DNA of 64,000 nt from Crotophaga sulcirostris (taxonomy: Eukaryota > Chordata > Aves > Cuculiformes > Crotophagidae): contig VYZB01000118.1 in the NCBI GenBank assembly GCA_013397455.1, positions 1,938,824 through 2,002,823 on the forward strand, read 5' to 3'. Shown piece by piece: positions 61,001-64,000 of this stretch (position 1 is the stretch's first letter; each line of letters starts with the position of its first letter). The notes below the pieces were generated by a model. That model saw only the letters and a list, made by a program, of their open reading frames with translations, ran no database searches and was not told the origin of the DNA. The translations under genes were made by a program, and so were the position numbers.

Positions 61001-64000
61001 TGGAAACATTTCTTTAATAATTTCTGGCTTCTGTGTAATTTTTAGAATTAAATTATATTTCCAATGAAAATGAGTGGGAAAATACGATATGAGAAACCTG
61101 CCCCTCTTTGAAAAATGGGAGTTGGCCTCCTAGCTTCTCTAGGTCCTTTTAAAAGAAGTACCCTGCAGCAATATCAATCCAATAATAATTTAATACATAA
61201 AATGTTATGACCTGTTCTCACTTTCAGTAAGTAGCAGATAGTTCTAGTTCTAGAATCTCCTGAACTCTCTGGCTTTTCCTGATTTCCATTAGGTTTCAGA
61301 CATCTTTGTATATTTAGATAAAGGTCAGATAAGCATCCATATTTTCATGTGCTTACTGAAACCTCTTACTGAGGTTTATTGCTTTACTTTTCTTTTGTAA
61401 TTTTACTACATCTATATTTAAAAAAAAGAAAAAAAAATCTTTGCTTTTTTCTCATTATTCAAAGTGACAGGATGGCCGTGATGGAACTTACGAGTACCTG
61501 CTGCAAAATCATTTGCCTTCTCATCTGTGCATTAGACTGCTGGGAAAACATATGTGATGATCCTAAGTGGATCTGACACCAAATGCTTGTGTTGCAGATA
61601 ACAATTTTTGTCACTATTAGACTCCCATGTCTCTGTATTTTCTCATCCTCTTCGTAGTAATGTGAACAACTACAATATTTTACAATCCCCTGAGAAAGAG
61701 AGACTGCATTTTAAGCAGTTAAGAGTGTAAAAATGCACCTGCAGAGCAAATGTTTCTAACAAGACTTGGAAGAGTTTCTGAATATGCCAGGTATCTCTGC
61801 TGTTTGTTACATTTACAACACTTAACCTTTACACAACTCTTTATCATAAACAGCATTTTTATCTGTCTCTCTCTGTGTTCTATCCATTGCTGTATGATCT
61901 CTACCAGAGAATAGGATTCTCCTTAGGTTTCCGGGGGAATATCTTAATTTAGGTTTCCTTACTGTACAGTTACCATGATGTCTTCTAGTCATCACTCTTT
62001 ATTTCATAAAACCAATAAAACTGCTGGGGCCAGATGCTGTCATAAGGATTAAAGGGGGGAAAAAATAATCACAGATCAACTATTAAATAGACATCAATAA
62101 AAACTCTTCTGAGGGAAAGAGTTTACTTTGCAGCATCAAGATTTGGCATCCAGGGAAGCATGAATTAGAAGAAGACCAGATAATAACTTCTAAATTTATG
62201 ACTCTGGGAGCAGACAAGCAAGTCTCCTAACAAGTTAGAAACAAGCACTTGTTTTGTTTATTTTTTCAACCACACCCCAGTAACACAAAACATGGTTCAA
62301 TGGTTTGATGAGAATTCAAGATATGTGAAGCAATATATGATTTGGGCAGTGCTGCAACTCCTCCCAGCCCTAGCTTTAGATTGCTTTCAATTCTGAGGAG
62401 CTGTGTCAGAATCATCATTGCGTTATTTGTTCTGAGAGACTGCCAGTATTGTAATAAATTTTAGCTTAAACAGAAAGTCTAACAAAATATGACAGGCAGG
62501 TAGAACCCTAGGAATGACTTGTCAGTGCTTATAACTTTGCTCAAAGGCAGGTCCAAAAGATTTCCAAGATAGTCTGATTCTTTCTCAGTTCCTTATCTGA
62601 TGAACCAAAATAAAAAGAGTGGTCAACACATTGCTGGTCTGTGGAGAAGTCTGAAATATCTGGACTTAACACTTGCGTATTGAAGAATTATATTTGCAAA
62701 GCTGATTGGTTGAAATCACATTCTTCAGAAACATCGTCATCCTCACGAGGATTAGGAGTGAGACTCCATCACTTTTTTTTTGTGCATTGCTGTAAAAAAA
62801 TAGGAGAAAGACAAGGTATATATGATTAAAAAATAGAAATTTTGAAGGCAAAAATAAACCAGCCCTTGACCTCAGATATTTGTTTCTCATTTGGTATTTT
62901 CTAAAAGACATTTAATCTTGAATTGAGATAACTCATTTGGAATTAAGGATTACATAGCTTGTAAAAAAGAAAAAAAACCCCTTCATATTAAATTTTTTGC
63001 TCATACTACCACTTCATGTGCTGTAATGCAATATAAAATATCTCCCTGCATTCCCTCTCCAGATTTTATTTATGGAGCATTGAGAGTAAAAATCATTTTG
63101 AGGAGTTCACGAGGTTATGTATTTAATACATGTTGAAATAAATTTTTTCCATGTTGCTTCTGAGTGAGCACAGAAAATTTTGAAACCTTCCGTGTTGTTC
63201 ACAGTAAAATGATATTTTGTATTCCAACTAGAGGTGATAACTGATTTTATTGCCTGTCCTACTTCATATTGTTACCACAGAGTATTAATCTGTTGGCTCT
63301 ATGGACAGACATGAACCCATAGCAGCATCCTCTGTTATTTGAACAGATACATTTGTTTTATGCAGTTTATATGCTTCAGGACTCTGTGATCGAACAAGTC
63401 TTCTCTATTGAGACTTAAGACCCTATTCAAGGAAACAGCCCAAGGGTGAAAATATTGTACAAGAATCTTTGCCCTGAATTAATTCAGAGCAATGCAAGCT
63501 AGTCTCCTCCATAGAGTGAGTGTTCACTCTACCTTTACCCGGTCCTTAGAAGATGATTTTCCAATGAGTTCTAGGATGCTGTGATTTTAAAACATCCATT
63601 ATAGCAATCATATATTTGTTGCTTTTTATATTTGCCTGGGAAAAACTGTTTGATTAGCACCAAATTAGTTGCCTAAAGCAAGGACCAAAATCTTAATCTT
63701 TTTGGTTCTGTAGCTGATGGGAAATTTTGGAGGGGAAGGGGAGAGAAGTTTCAGGAGGTAAATTTTTTTGCATTGTCTCCTTAAATCTCTCATAGGCCCT
63801 TATAAAACAGTGATTTAGGGTATATGCAATGTTTACTGATAACTTTACCAGTTTGTCATGATTCCACAGTATGTTTGTAATAGCAGGCATGCAAATGAAT
63901 GTTTTGATTTAGTGGAATCAACCATGTACTTGAAATTAAGCCAAAAACTTTAGTTGTTTAAGACCTAGCATATTCAAGTTAATTCTTGTAAGAGAATGAG
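52030..64000. other. AT-rich unique DNA, no gene recognised
   Basis: The longest frames are 59,995-60,330 (minus, 111 codons) and 60,379-60,702 (plus, 107 codons). Neither has a recognisable domain, and both overlap other chance frames. Slightly more GC-balanced stretches occur at about 55,840-55,960 and 56,740-56,940. They do not resolve into an exon or a known repeat. Homopolymer and A-rich simple stretches occur, for example at about 55,118-55,128 and 61,418-61,438. Confidence 0.55.

Noticed and set aside
1..64000. CRISPR arrays, prophage, operons, ribosome binding sites, tRNA or rRNA genes
   Set aside because: None seen. The repeats and base composition indicate vertebrate nuclear DNA, where bacterial feature types do not apply.

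Overview
The window looks like a gene-poor, AT-rich piece of a bird nuclear genome. The organism call rests on the repeats. Three short CR1 non-LTR retrotransposon copies and one long decayed copy carry typical avian CR1 3' ends, such as a double GATTCTATGA tail at 47,842-47,860 and its reverse complement near 50,850. Most of the sequence is AT-rich with few CpGs. There is no operon-like packing, and no open frame longer than 156 codons.

I found no protein-coding exon, tRNA, rRNA or recognised ncRNA. The open frames are scattered, short, low-complexity and mostly start in T- or A-rich sequence. None has a recognisable domain except those inside CR1 copies. The window is therefore best read as intergenic sequence or the inside of a very long intron. 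The sequence alone cannot say which, and a small or poorly conserved exon could be missed.

Layout: 1-11.0 kb is unique AT-rich DNA. 11.0-12.24 kb is an old, fragmented CR1 that has lost the segment encoding the reverse-transcriptase active site. 12.2-16.8 kb is unique DNA ending in a 49-base assembly gap. 17.65-19.6 kb is the most unusual stretch by composition: a CpG-poor patch of about 66% GC, a second milder GC-rich patch, and a degraded repeat resembling an avian ERVL-type LTR. At 25.6-26.3 kb lie a short CR1 3' end and a possible ancient MIR-like SINE. 26.3-47.3 kb is unique DNA with small simple repeats and an AT-rich hairpin. 47.35-47.86 kb is the youngest-looking CR1 (plus strand), followed 3 kb later by an older CR1 in the opposite orientation (50.85-51.19 kb). 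At 51.94-52.03 kb there is a striking hairpin with a 21-bp near-perfect stem that no identified repeat explains. The remainder to 64 kb is unique AT-rich sequence.

No set of genes working together is present. The best candidates for something undescribed are the 51.96-kb hairpin and the 17.7-kb GC-rich patch. Both could have mundane explanations (a template-switch mutation, and an unrecognised old repeat).
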